NCBI GenBank assembly: GCA_037176845.1 | Contig: JAYKXP010000012.1 | Location: 496,001 to 560,000 of the forward strand | Source: Paramarasmius palmivorus | Lineage: Eukaryota; Basidiomycota; Agaricomycetes; Agaricales; Marasmiaceae | Direction: 5' to 3' | Length of the DNA: 64,000 nt | Position numbers and translations under genes: made by a program | Shown: positions 12,060-22,997 of the stretch, piece by piece | Position numbering within the stretch: the first letter of the stretch is position 1 | Layout of the letters: each line of letters starts with the position of its first letter | The notes under the pieces: generated by a model | Seen by the model: only the letters and a program-made list of their open reading frames with translations | Databases searched by the model: none | What the model was told of the DNA's origin: nothing

Positions 12060-12390
12060 CTAGCTCCGACTTTCAATTGCGGGCAGAGAGCCCGAGGTCC
12101 ATCAAATTCCTTTGTATCGTGCTCGAAGTAGAGTTAGATCGTTGCCCCACCGTCCTTGAGGCATGGAACACTGTCATCAGCTTCCGCCGAAATCCTTTAT
12201 CTAGCCCGATAAACACTCGAGTTTGAATGGGAACAACCTCACGGATCAGGCTGTCATCACTCCATTGACTATCAACTCCCTAGAAAGTATCCACATCCAA
12301 GGCCGACATTGTCATGGGACAGCTGCGGTCGAGGAAGAACAGGGAAGAGCTTTGGAGGACCAGGTCGTCTTGGCTACGTTTACACCGTAA
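12060..12390 (+). pseudogene. F-box gene relic (middle part only)
   Basis: Directly behind the preceding F-box gene a short stretch resembles its middle region: AESPRSIKFLCIVLE and EAWNTVI match VESPRTIKSMSVDFE and NARNTDI, and about 100 bases on, in another frame, INSLESIHIQGR matches TNSLESLHIRGY. No F-box and no intact frame remain, so this is the remnant of a tandem copy. Confidence 0.6.
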
Positions 12391-12612
12391 GCTACTGACC
12401 GTGGATGTAGCTTATCTTTGTATCGAGGGTTTGAAAAGTGAATGATCACGGGTCTGCAGAAATCGAGCTCAAACCAAGTCATGTTCGCTGCGATCTCGAA
12501 TTTATATAACTACACATTCAAGCATATGTACAATACAGGCCTGGCGCCTAACTTAGACTTAGTGGGTCCGGAATACACAAAGGGTAAAAGATAAAAGATA
12601 CCAATGAACGAC

Positions 12613-14390
12613 TTATTGAGCGATTCCACTCCAGAAGCGTGTCTCAAGGGCTTCATCCATTGAAGTCGCACCGTCCCATTCTACAGCTGGAAAGATTTGT
12701 TCGAGCTCCTTGACTTCCTCGGACCGTATCTGGCATTGTTCCAGCGTGAGCTTGGGGATCGTCAAAGCTCGAGAGGAACGGAACTCGACAATGGACCGGA
12801 GTACGTCGAGAAGGTGTTTCTCTTCGTGCTCTTCGGAGAAGTTGACCGCATAGAGAAGGAGCCTTTCCAAATTGGGAAAGGCAGCGCGAGGCTCCTGGCC
12901 GTTCGGTTCAGATTCAACTGCCCGCAAGCCCAGGATTGCTGGGAATGCCATCCGAGAACCCCATACATGTAATGCCTTGATGCTTGTTGACCAAAGCAGT
13001 GAGTCGAGGAATTCTGATAGAACCTTTTCAGGCGGGAGCGAACGTGAACCGAACCAATCCTCTACTATGGGGAAGAAGTCGCCATCCAAGAGAATGGTTT
13101 CGAGACAATCGAGATGAAGTGACTCGAGGGTACCCAGTACTTCCACATTGTCAACTGGCAAGAAATCGAAATCCGGCGGGTGCGATGATGGACTGAGGGT
13201 GAGCTTGAAATCCGGAGGAGCCAAAGCACTGGAATTTTGCGTCGGAAAGGTAATGTCGTTAAATGCCCATCCTGCGGTGGGTATCGCTGGGATTTCCCAA
13301 TCTATAGCGATGAGACTGAGGGCTAGGGACTTCAGAGGCCTCCGCCCTGTTGATTCTAGACCCGTTGGAGAGTATAGTTGAGAAAATTGTGGAAAGAGCC
13401 CATCGAAAGCATCTTCGGAATCGGGATAACTGTCGAAGAAGAGAGATACGGTGCCTGGAAACGAGATGTGGCAAAGGACATTCGTACAGGAGACACCCGA
13501 CATTTTGAGTACAAGTCGGCGGAGGTGTGGGATATGAAGTACAGGTACTTCGGGGACAATTGTGGTTGGGAACACTTCTTTCAACTTGAGGACCTCGAGC
13601 CGTGGGATCCCTTGGAGCATTGCGAGGAATTGCATACCCGAGGGATTGTGTCTCTGGTCAACGCCCCCCAGAGAAAGAATGGTGACCTTGGAGAACAGGG
13701 CTGATTCCCATGGGAGATAACAATTCTCCAAACGGATCTCGGTAAGGAGTGGTGCTTCTCCTCTGAACAATGTTCGAGGAAGAAGCGAGGATCCAATTCC
13801 TGACTGCATAGTCTCGATATCCAGGGTTTTAAGATTGTTGGCAGGATTTGTTGCATGTTCAGCCCATTCGAGGACCACGGGGCTAAACGTGCGCACTGTC
13901 AAACTCCTTGTCCGCGATAGGTTATCCTGCAATAGTGGCAACACTAGACGCTCCGGGAAGGTAATATGGAAATCCAACAAGGCAGGCTTCGATCTCTCAA
14001 CCATTACGTTGGCAAAATCTGGTATCGAAAACCTGGGGTACGTCCAGAGTGACCGGTTGTTCAGTGATATTATGCGCCAAGTGCGACATACACGGCTGAA
14101 CGAGAAGCAACCAAAGATAGCCGCCTTGCGTGCCTTTCCAGTCTCAGGAGGAATGAAAATTGGAGCGTAGCCGGGAGCTGGAACACAAAATGTGAAGATA
14201 TGGGCAAGGATCTCGGGGGGAAGTTGCATTATGGGGGTCCGCGCGTTGCGTTCTGTTCTAAGCTTTCGTGCCTCCTCTTCAAGGACCGCAAGTCTCGCGT
14301 CGATTTGATGAATAGCATCGATATCTGGTAAATGACTCTGAGATACAACCTCCACGTTTTAGCTCGATAAATACCTGAAATGGCCTCCAT
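12613..14390 (-). CDS. F-box protein with N-terminal coiled coil
   Basis: The only F-box gene of the window on the minus strand. Exon 1 is 14375-14390 (16 nt), the phase-1 intron 14325-14374 ends TTTACCAG, and exon 2 runs from 14324 down to the stop, giving 575 residues. A coiled coil (residues about 6-32, with LAVLEEEARKLRTERNAR) precedes the F-box (MQLPPEILAHIFTFCVP) and FSFSRVCRTWRIISL. The leucine-rich body has EAPLLTEIRL and FPNLERLLLY near the end. A methionine at 14355 lies inside the intron frame and would start an alternative protein of 580 residues without splicing. SCF receptor role is inferred; the target is unknown. Confidence 0.86.
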
Positions 14391-14819
14391 GACCAAGGTT
14401 CTTTTCATTTCTCCTTGTCTTCGACTTGCGCGGTAATGATGGACAGAAAACAAAAGGAGCGTGCAGGAGCGTGCACGTGTGACAATTCGGTAACGCCTCT
14501 CCTCTTGCACCAACCATCAACGACCGACTGCAAAACCTTCGACTACCCCAGTACCTCCACAACCTCCGTACAAATTGTCAGCAGGTCGATTGAAACAAAA
14601 CCCCCATCATTCATTTATACCCTTCAATATGGCCCAGCACGTCCTAGTCTAATCTGGTCAGCTCGACACGCCAGGCACTATTCTGCCTCTTATCAACAAG
14701 CGTTGGACCTCAGGATCTCGACACCATCCTTCTCGGACAAGAGGCCAATCTTCAGGTTGTCACCTTGTCAAAATATATTCCTCAAATCAGCTTTTGGGTA
14801 TCTGCGAACCTCATGGCAG
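14391..14819. other. Divergent spacer between F-box gene and relic
   Basis: Shared upstream region of the minus-strand F-box gene and the plus-strand relic. No feature is recognised. Confidence 0.4.
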
Positions 14820-15490
14820 ATGATCGCGCTATTGACTAGGAAGAAGAAACTAAAATCAAACCAAACTGGTGCGTGATAATATGTCTTCTCACTAGCTTTT
14901 GAATCAAAAGTGCTTGCAGGTACCTTACCGGTCGAACTCAAGGACATAGAGCGAAACATCGGATCCCTCGAGAGCCAGCTCTAACTACGTAGCCTGCACA
15001 ATACGAAGATTTCTGCTCGTCGCCTGCTATTTTCCTTCACACACGTCTGGTATTGGTGGTTGGCACTGAATCATGCTGGCTTGTGGACATGCATAGACTC
15101 TTGTAACCCATTTGTAAAGGCAATGCTAGCACGTTCCAGAGATGCCATTCCAGATGTTGAGTTTCCATATTTTGACGACGAATAATGGAGTAAATCATCT
15201 CCCTTGTACTCTGCATCTCCTTATAGCTGTTGAGTGGGGGGATTCATCTGTCTATGTTTACTAGACAGGGCATGGTGCTCCCTTACTTCGTTCATTGGAG
15301 AGTGTCGGTCCAGTGGAGCTCTTATTGACGGTTTCCTTGCGGCGGATGGAGCACCTCTCCTCACCAATCTACGGCTCACTTTGTATACCTCTCGTGGAAC
15401 TCCCCACTGAACCTAACACAGACGCGGCTGAGCGGTAATAGTTCTACCAATAGACCGACTGTAAAGTTCTTCGATGCTCTCCAGCGCATG
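14820..15490 (+). pseudogene. Decayed F-box gene keeping its first intron
   Basis: A broken relative of the gene at 10221. Exon 1 (14820-14868) ends in phase 1 at GTGCGT and an acceptor at 14918-14919 joins to DIERNIGSLESQL, which matches the coiled coil DRDISLLETQL of that gene, but a stop follows at once. Further on, FSFTHVWYWWLALN, AGLWTCID and MLARSRDA match the F-box and its flank in several frames, and EAPLLT-like and FFDALQRML pieces match the leucine-rich body. The LPxEI helix is missing, and stops and shifts are frequent, so no protein is expected. Confidence 0.75.
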
Positions 15491-16009
15491 CTACTGTTCG
15501 AGGAAACGGACAAGGATCTACTTGTCCCGGCCACAGACTCCAGGGTAGTCTCACTATTCAAGCTTCGCGTTCCCGTTCTCAACGCGAGGACCTCAGATGA
15601 TATTCGATGGTGTTACAACATGTCTCATTTTCCGGGACGTTCCTTGTATCTGTCATCACCCATAAGTATAGCCAAGTGTTTATCGATTATTTCTCGACTG
15701 CAGGCTTTCAGTTTGGCTTTACTCGTCGAATGTGTCTGCACATAAACTCAGCCCCGTCCATTCACCAATATTAAAATGTCCACGGGGATTATTGCTGTGG
15801 GTTGCCATTCATCGCCTGGCTCGGTTGGCGTGAACGATTTCGAGTACATCTCAATTTGTTGGTGAGAAGTCACGAACAGCAATTCAACATTCAATGGGTT
15901 TTTATCAATTTTTACATGCCGTATATACCACGAAGAAGCCAAATTTTCTAAAACGGGTTTTTGATTTTATCGAAGAAAAGAGAAAGAGGGCGATTAGAGT
16001 GACGTGCGA
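15491..16009. other. Intergenic between F-box relic and beta-trefoil gene
   Basis: The C-terminal part of the relic fades out around 15620. The rest contains no supported feature. Confidence 0.4.
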
Positions 16010-16619
16010 TTAGGGGGTCTTGGTGAAGATCCATTGGTTAGCCTTGATCTTTGGGTCATCGTTCAACTGGACCTGGATCAACCACATGCATCAGCGGTAG
16101 TAAGATCCAGAGGATGAATAGAAAATCTTGCCTCTGTGTCAACATCTTGAGAAATCAGACCCCAAAACAGGGGGTGAGCTTCACTCGTGGTAGAGATACT
16201 ATGAGAGATCAATGAGGTGAAAAGTGAAGCGTGACGAAAACCTACGTGAAAGCCCCATCTGAACCGGCCTTGATCAGCCATTGCTTCGGCGTTGCGCTAC
16301 CCACAACATTGGAGCCGGTAGTCGGGTTGGTACCGACAGTAGTAGCAAAACTGGCTTGCTGATAGTTCTGAATCGTGTACTTTCCGTTTGCCAATCGCGC
16401 AACATTCCACTGATATGCGTGTGGTGAGCCAGTATCATCGACAGATGTGGACCATGGATATCTTACCCTGTTCCTCTTATCTTGACCGGCATTGTCACCT
16501 CCATCGGCACTACGAACAGCTGTGCCAGCTGTGCCGTTCGAAAGCGATGCGACAGTGGAATGTTCAAGGTTGATGAAGAGGTAGCAACCAGTAGCGGGAG
16601 TAGCAGAAGTAGCAGACAT
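16010..16619 (-). CDS. Small beta-trefoil-like protein 1
   Basis: Predicted 148-residue protein from four exons: 16467-16619, 16246-16409, 16132-16198, 16010-16072. It shares its exon phases (0, 2, 0) and sequence with two neighbours. Motifs: GCYLFINLEHSTVASL at the start, WNVARLANGKYTIQN after intron 1, KQWLIKAG, FWGLIS and a final NQWIFTK. The repeated QW-hydrophobic pattern about every 40-50 residues fits a beta-trefoil, as in ricin-B-type lectins and mushroom protease inhibitors; which of these it is cannot be told. No signal peptide, so cytosolic. Intron 3 has a GC donor (GAG|GCAAGA). The start at 16619 is chosen by alignment to the paralogue; an in-frame ATG at 16679 would add 20 residues. 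Confidence 0.7.
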
Positions 16620-16696
16620 ATTGGAGTAAGTAGATGCTTGTTGGCGGATAGAAGAAGAGGATCTTTGTGCTGAGGACATGGGACCATACTAGGGCC

Positions 16697-16703
16697 TTTT
16701 AAA
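16697..16703 (-). promoter_or_regulatory. TATA-like element of beta-trefoil gene 1
   Basis: TTTAAAA on the minus strand. A transcription start about 30 bases downstream would fall after the ATG at 16679, which favours the inner start at 16619. Confidence 0.3.
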
Positions 16704-17794
16704 GTATCCTGTATTCTGCTTTGTTGTCAGTTCCAAATAAAGTGTCAAAGCTCTACCGTGCCAAACGCGTGGACACTTAACCCAGGCAACCATTCACTTA
16801 GGTACTGTGCAAAGTACAAGTTCCCCGAACTAGGCAAAGAATACCGCTTTGTCGAACCTTGTTTCCCGTACATTCTGCTTGTTAATTATTAATTTGGAAG
16901 TGTGTCCACAGATAATATTATCCACGGACCTTAGTGTACACTCAGTCGTAATCTCAGGTACAGAATGAGGAATGGCCATACCATACATGGACCTCTGAAC
17001 GACTTCGGAGGCACCGATCGTCGCCAGAGTATAGCGGCACTAATGAATCTCCGACGGATAATCATTTATGATTGTTGAACCTATTATATTGCGTCGTAGC
17101 GAATAATTTTGCGTGAATTGACCTTGTATAATATTATAGAAATTGATACAATGACAGAACCTTAAGGCCTTACCTCAGCGGCTTCCCTTCACATGGTGAC
17201 TCCTTGTCAGTGTTCGAGGGTTTAAGATGTGCAGTCTGAAATCATGGCGCTCACTTCGGTGTCATCCTACAAGATACCAGTGTGACGGCAGTGCTTGACT
17301 CACATTAGTGAATGTGGGTCCCTTGCTCAAACAAAAAAAAAATACTCACGGAATTGGCAGTGGTGGTGCACATGGAGGAGGAGGACATTCGTGGTGGTTC
17401 GCGCAAGGTTCAGAACAAGCCTGGAATATCCATCGGATCGGATCGGGCAGCTCGGTCACACGGTCATGTTCTCAGGCCAGGCCCAGTAGCACGACAACAT
17501 TTTACTTTCCCAACTATATCCTGAACAAATCTTGGATTTGCGCTTCAGAGATTGAAAGTCCCAAAAAGTCACCAATGCCTTGAGTGGAAGTGAGCCTGAT
17601 CACCGTGACCTACCGGCTCAGAAAGATCCAGATCTTTTTCATTTGTCACTTCTTTGCAGCGTGTAGACATGAAACACTCCATGACCAAGTTTGACGTCTC
17701 TAGGTACGAGCTGTCCATGCATTTAACGCCAACTAGCAGTTGACGCAGCGCCATATTTTTTTCCGAGACGCAGGGACTTCCAACGAACCTCGAC
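16704..17794. other. AT-rich intergenic stretch
   Basis: About 1.1 kb between two divergent beta-trefoil genes. It is AT-rich with ATAATATTAT and GCGTGAATTGAC motifs near 16910 and 17110-17145. No coding region is supported. Confidence 0.45.
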
Positions 17795-18433
17795 ATGTCG
17801 AGCAGCACACTCCCGTCTGGCTGTTATCTCTTCATGAACCACGAACATGCAGCTTTTGTTGCGCTTCTAAATGCCGATAAGGGCACGAAAATCCAGGTCA
17901 ATGATTACAGCGAGTCGAACGCGGCTCAGGACCAAAACAATCTTGTGAGCCTCAATTGAATCGGTTTTCTGCTATCGACAAGGCTAATTAAACAATGTCA
18001 GTGGGACTTGATTCTCCTTACAAACGGGAAATACACTATACAGAACCGCCGACAACGCAGTTTTGTTTCCTGCAGCAGCACCCCAGCAATTGGCTCCAGT
18101 GTTGAGGGTAGTCCGACGTCGCGACAATGGGTTATTCAGGCCCATAGTGAAAGCGATAAACAATACTACACGTCAGTTCACTTCTGTACAATCATGTTGG
18201 TAATGAGCTGATTCCTGTTGTTTCTACAAAGAATTTCCACAACACCCCCGGCTGATTCTAATTCACCGCTGTATTGGGGCTTAGTTGATTCCGATATCGG
18301 GCAAGAAGTCAGTCTAAGTATTTACGTTTTGGATGAACGCCGTCGAGACTGACATGCATCTGATCAGGTGCAGTTGGACGAAGATGCTAGCCTCCAGCAG
18401 AATCAGTGGATGATCCAATCTACTAGCACGTAA
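17795..18433 (+). CDS. Small beta-trefoil-like protein 2
   Basis: Predicted 153-residue paralogue of the gene at 16010, in four exons: 17795-17944, 18002-18171, 18232-18307, 18368-18433. The junctions have the same phases (0, 2, 0). Motifs align throughout: GCYLFMNHEHAAFVALL, WDLILLTNGKYTIQN, RQWVIQAH, YWGLVD and NQWMIQS. All introns have GT-AG borders (GTGAGC, GTCAGT, GTCAGT). No signal peptide is seen. A beta-trefoil fold with lectin or inhibitor activity is inferred from the spaced QW motifs and size; no catalytic residues are expected. Confidence 0.7.
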
Positions 18434-18967
18434 CCCTCATACGGGAGCTCAAGCGATTACATCATGATAGTCACGGTGTAGCGTGAGTTTACAACGCACT
18501 TGAGGATAACTATAGATCCCCCCCTCAGCTTTGATACCTGATGTCAAATGAAAATGACACCTTGTTGACCCCGTACACTGTTCCTCGTCCAACCAAGTCA
18601 ATCAGGAATTCATGAAGTGTACAAGAGTGGCGAGGGACGATCTAAATTACACGAGGCCTTGAGAGCCAGCGCTACACACGAGTGGCGAACAAACGCTGTC
18701 GGAGCAATCCAAACACCGGTGTTAGCATTCTGAGCGTCACGTACCAGCATGTTTCACTGGACAACTTAGGCGGAACATCTCATCGAGCCAGTCATTGCCA
18801 AACTTTCGGGTTACGTATGCTCTCCGATTTGTCGTACTAAGTGCTCGCAATGGCACTGGTTTTGGAGAGGCGGTAGACGTTGCTAGAGTTCCATAATAAA
18901 AAAGATGTTATACCAAGGACTTCGATTATTCTAGCATTATATTAAGCGATAACGAACTGCAGGCAAC
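18434..18967. other. Intergenic between convergent beta-trefoil genes
   Basis: About 530 bases between two tail-to-tail genes. No feature is seen. Confidence 0.45.
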
Positions 18968-19586
18968 TTAGACATATGTCAGGTTCCACAAACAGGAACC
19001 AGCTGAGTTATCAGTGGTTAACCGGACCTGACGTTGTATTGCTTGTCAACAGATTCGAGCTACGCATGAGGTTACTCTTACTGAAGTGCCTTGGTCTGAT
19101 TTCTCCAGGTCCCAATATAGGTTTTTGTCAGCGCCGATAGAAGCGCCTATCCTGCAACGTCAAAGGTAGGGAACATGTTGACACGCACGAGCAGAGAAAC
19201 GCCGTACGAATAGTTCCCATTTTTAACCTCGTAAATTTCCCACTGAGTCTCGCTCTTATGACTCACAACTTCGGAGTTTTTGTCCTCGAACTTGACACCG
19301 GCATAGGTCCCAGTTTTCACATTCTTGATGGTGTACTTCTTGTTCGACAATTGTTCCAACTCCCACTATAATCGGATACGTGAGTTTGCAGGTCCAGGAC
19401 GGAGAAAACTTGAGGGGTGAGTCCTACTTTAATAGCTGCCTCTGGCGTTGCAGAACGGTGGTTGACAGTAGTCACAAGTGCGCCTTTCTGATCGTTGCAG
19501 AGATAGGCGGCATTGGCGTGCTCCGCATTCGTGATTATGTATGTTTTAGAGAGTATGACAGGACCATGAACAGTTCGACGTCGCAT
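18968..19586 (-). CDS. Small beta-trefoil-like protein 3
   Basis: Third family member, 148 residues, four exons: 19428-19586, 19208-19365, 19082-19151, 18968-19027. Exon phases are again 0, 2, 0. It is the most divergent: YIITNAEHANAAYLCND aligns with the start of the others, WELEQLSNKKYTIKN is the conserved core, then TQWEIYEV, LYWDLE and a final LWNLTYV. The junction positions match the two paralogues although little sequence identity is left, which supports the model. Fold and role are inferred as for its neighbours. Confidence 0.62.
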
Positions 19587-20929
19587 ATTGCAGGAGATGG
19601 GTTGAGGATAGAGGGTGTGTTTGAGATATGAGTGGTATATCTGGAACTTGATGTTCCTCAGGTAGCTTGGAATCTGTTACGGGTTAGAATGGGGCTAGAG
19701 GTCTAAATAATAGGGTATACTTACCATTCTAATACTTGGAGGGGTGAACATAGAGAACCTGGGTGGACTATGGCTTTCAACACTATCTCATTCGACCGAC
19801 TAGGAGACCTAGCGCAAAGCTATTTGAATCACAGTAGGCCAGCGCTAGAGCGGCGACTTCAATACCTTGCAAGACAGGGCCAGGGCTGGTAGACTAGGAA
19901 CAGATTCGGGACGTCGAGTGGTTATGCCAGATCGAAACGCCGTGACGCTTAACATGTTCCACCAGGGGATGGCAGTGAAGTATCGGAGAGTTTGAGCTCC
20001 GTTGCCACTGAATAGGAGCGTTGGGGAAAAGCCTTTCCGAACACATTCAGTGGTACACTGTGTGAAAGCGATAGCAGTTTAGCAGGAGAGGTCAGTCAAT
20101 CAGGATCCTCGAATACAAGTCGGTTTACAAACAGAGACCCCATCCAATTCACAGTACGAGATTTACATCGAGGTTCCCAAGGACGTCGACACTGCAATCA
20201 AGGTCAGTCTTAGGTGGGCTGTGGGTATCAGAGAGCATGCGTACTCGAGTCTATCCTATCACGGGTTTTCTCCATACCTTTAGGATATCATGATCATCGA
20301 ATACAAATCCATATACACGTTTTCTCCACGCCCAGACCAATATGCATTCCGAATTCGGTACTTTTTGCGCATTGCGATGATATCAACACTGCTGTCCGAC
20401 CTCAAGTTGAAGGTGTCGGCTCGTTCAATATCACGAAGGGATCGGTTTCGTAGGGACTGTACCCCGTTCAAGAAGTAGAGTCAGGTCACGTCCAAGAATA
20501 GCCAAATTTTGAAAATTGACGCACCATGCACCTGAGGTGTTTTTTGTCAATATATATCCGACAGAAGCCACCCGTATAGATATGTTGGGCAGTTGGGGAG
20601 TGTCTAAGACGAAATTTCTTATTTTCGCTTGATGGTGGTTGAGTCAAGAATTGGTGATGCGAACGATGCCGGCCGGCGCGCACTGTGACTGGCTATTCAA
20701 TATTCAATATTCAGCGCTCAGCGTCAACTTCGAACCACCACCTCGTCCATAGTTGATACATACTTGGTAAGCTCCCGACTTGTAATCTTCCTTTTCATAC
20801 TTAAGTTCTTTGTCTCTATGGAAGTGAAAAATTGTAGCAGTTCCGACAGGCTTTCGAATCGTAAAAGCCTGCTGAGTCCTAGACACCGGAATAGCGATTT
20901 CGTGGGCTTCGCTACTGGATGCGGTGAAA
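19587..20929. other. Intergenic with weak coding-like pieces
   Basis: No complete gene is supported. Two stretches at about 20100-20210 and 20280-20420 look like diverged copies of each other (GAATACAAGTC / GAATACAAATC starts and a shared GACACTGC / AACACTGC block). On the minus strand 20704-20886 encodes a protein-like segment (AFTIRKPVGTATIFHFHRD, then YKSGAYQ followed by a GTATGT donor), perhaps an exon of an unknown small gene or relic. Confidence 0.3.
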
Positions 20930-22636
20930 ATGGAGACAAACGACAGTTGTGGGAGTGTCTTGGACTGCTCTAGTATCCATGGTGCGTTTCATGCTTGGGA
21001 TTGACGATTTCTTGATTTTGACGACAACTGCTGATAGGATTACAGGCTGGTACTCAAACCGTCTCTCCGAATACCAAACCAGAACAAGACCCAAATTCGC
21101 TTGTGCCGCGATTACCTCCAGAGATCCTCGAATCCATCTTCCAGAAATGGGTGCCTGAAAGAGCTTCAGTAAGCTCTGAGCCGCCAAAGGCACTGGCGGA
21201 GTGGCTTGCAGTAAGCCACGTCTGCCGCTACTGGCGTGCTGTAGCTTTGGCTTGCAAGGCCCTTTGGACGCGACCAGATTTCAGCCTCCCCAAGCTTGCA
21301 TCGGAGATGGTGGATAGGTCGAAACCAAAACTTCTCAATATCGATTTTTGCGAACGGAACGTCACCAAGCGAAGGGCACGAGTGCTGGAGACAATTCTCA
21401 AACACGATGTAGCACGGATCGAAAGGTTGTCTATCGAGTTTGGATGGGGTGGCACATCGCGGCTTGAAGAAGCCTTCGAGAGCTTCACCGGTCCTGCACC
21501 GAATCTCCACACTCTGGAGCTCAGCGCATTCGCGTGGGATTATATCCCAGATGGATGTTCTCTGTCACGGTGCACCCGGTCTCAAGGTGCTCGACCTCTG
21601 CGACTACTACATTCCCCGGGATTCTCCCCTTTTGCGCAATCTCACAACTCTCACTTGGTACGGTAACGGGTCGCCGGAGGTCGTGCTCACCGGAGACCAA
21701 CTCCTGGATATTCTTCGCATGTCGCCTAAACTCCAGAGTCTGTCTCTTCAGGGTATCCTACCGCCTTCAATTCCCAACGGAGTAGTCTCCTTGCCATCTC
21801 TGCGGGATCTCAGTCTGGATTCACATTCATATTCAGAGGCGCTTGTTGGCCTTGACCTCTGCAATCATATCATCTTTTCCGAAAAGACCAGGCTCCACCT
21901 TTATATCCCGTACTTGTCATACACTCTTACCCTCGCCAATGCAATATATTCTTGCCTTTCACGTTGGTTTGATCCATCATCCTCAGTCACAAATCCTCGT
22001 CTACTCAACACCCTCAGACTTGAGGATGATCGCAAAGACCTCGACCTTCTGGTCCAAGCATGGTACGATCCAATACCCCTAATGGATTTACTGGAGCAGG
22101 AGAGATATAAATTGACCACGACCCTTACCACACCCATCTACATCCATTTCGAATACGAAGACAACGACGACAGCTGGCCGCCATATCCACAGTTGATGAC
22201 CACCATCGTCCAGACTGTACCGTTTACCCGCCTCGAGACTCTTGACATCCGCCAATTCCCGTCCTACCGAAACGCCTTGGAGACTCTTCTTCGTTCGGTT
22301 TGCTGGATTGGTACTTTGAAGAACCTCCTCGTTGGCGAAGTGCATGCTTATCGGGTGGTGAACGTCCTTCACTTTGGGATAGCGGCACTAGACGGGGGCG
22401 CGGAGTCTTCAACAGCTACAATGCTCCCATTTCCGGCTTTAGAAACGCTTGTATTGGCATGCGTGGATTTCGTTCGGGATGACGATATTCCGTTCATGCC
22501 ATCGTTGCTTGATGCTTTGACAGCTCGCTCGAAGCCGCTCAGTAAACTTTATATCAGAAAATGTCACCAATTCCCCAAAGACGGCGCAGGTCTGCTCAAA
22601 GGGATAGTGGGCGATGTCGATTGGGATGGTTTATGA
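20930..22636 (+). pseudogene. F-box gene with +1 frameshift
   Basis: Exon 1 is 20930-20981 (52 nt), the phase-1 intron 20982-21037 starts GTGCGT, and exon 2 carries the F-box (PRLPPEILESIFQKWVP) and LAVSHVCRYWRAVAL. In the first frame the protein is normal through LHTLEL...IPDG and then turns to nonsense ending at 21666. In the next frame the family sequence resumes (LCHGAPGLKVLDL, SPLLRNLTTL, LPFPALETLVL) to the stop at 22636. One extra base between about 21541 and 21557 explains it. No homopolymer is present there, so a true mutation is more likely than at the other frameshifts. Corrected length would be about 549 residues. Confidence 0.82.
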
Positions 22637-22997
22637 AGCTAAGAGCTACAATATACCCTATGTATTTGTAATGTAATAGATTTGGAAGTAATGCATTGCT
22701 ACAATCTGCGGTGCAAGGATAGTCCTGAGGTGTGAAACTTTGTCAGATCTTGAAAATGCGCGCGGGTGGTGACTTGCCGCTGACTGTCACTCTTGATCAG
22801 CTCTTGATTCACAACACATCCGCAACCCGAAATGCGTGTCAATCCTTTTCTGGCTATCCATGCAAAGCCGACACATACATATACAGGGCGGCAAACGCAG
22901 TTCTAACGACTACCTTATCCTAGGTATAACCGGCTAATACACACTCGGCCGTAATACGCAAAAAAAATCATCGGGAAACTTGAAGGAGAACAAGGAC
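22637..22997. other. Spacer between F-box genes
   Basis: About 360 bases with no supported feature. Confidence 0.4.

Noticed and set aside
16620..16679. Twenty-residue N-terminal extension of beta-trefoil gene 1
   Set aside because: Absent from the paralogue at 17795, and the TATA-like element places transcription start downstream of that ATG.
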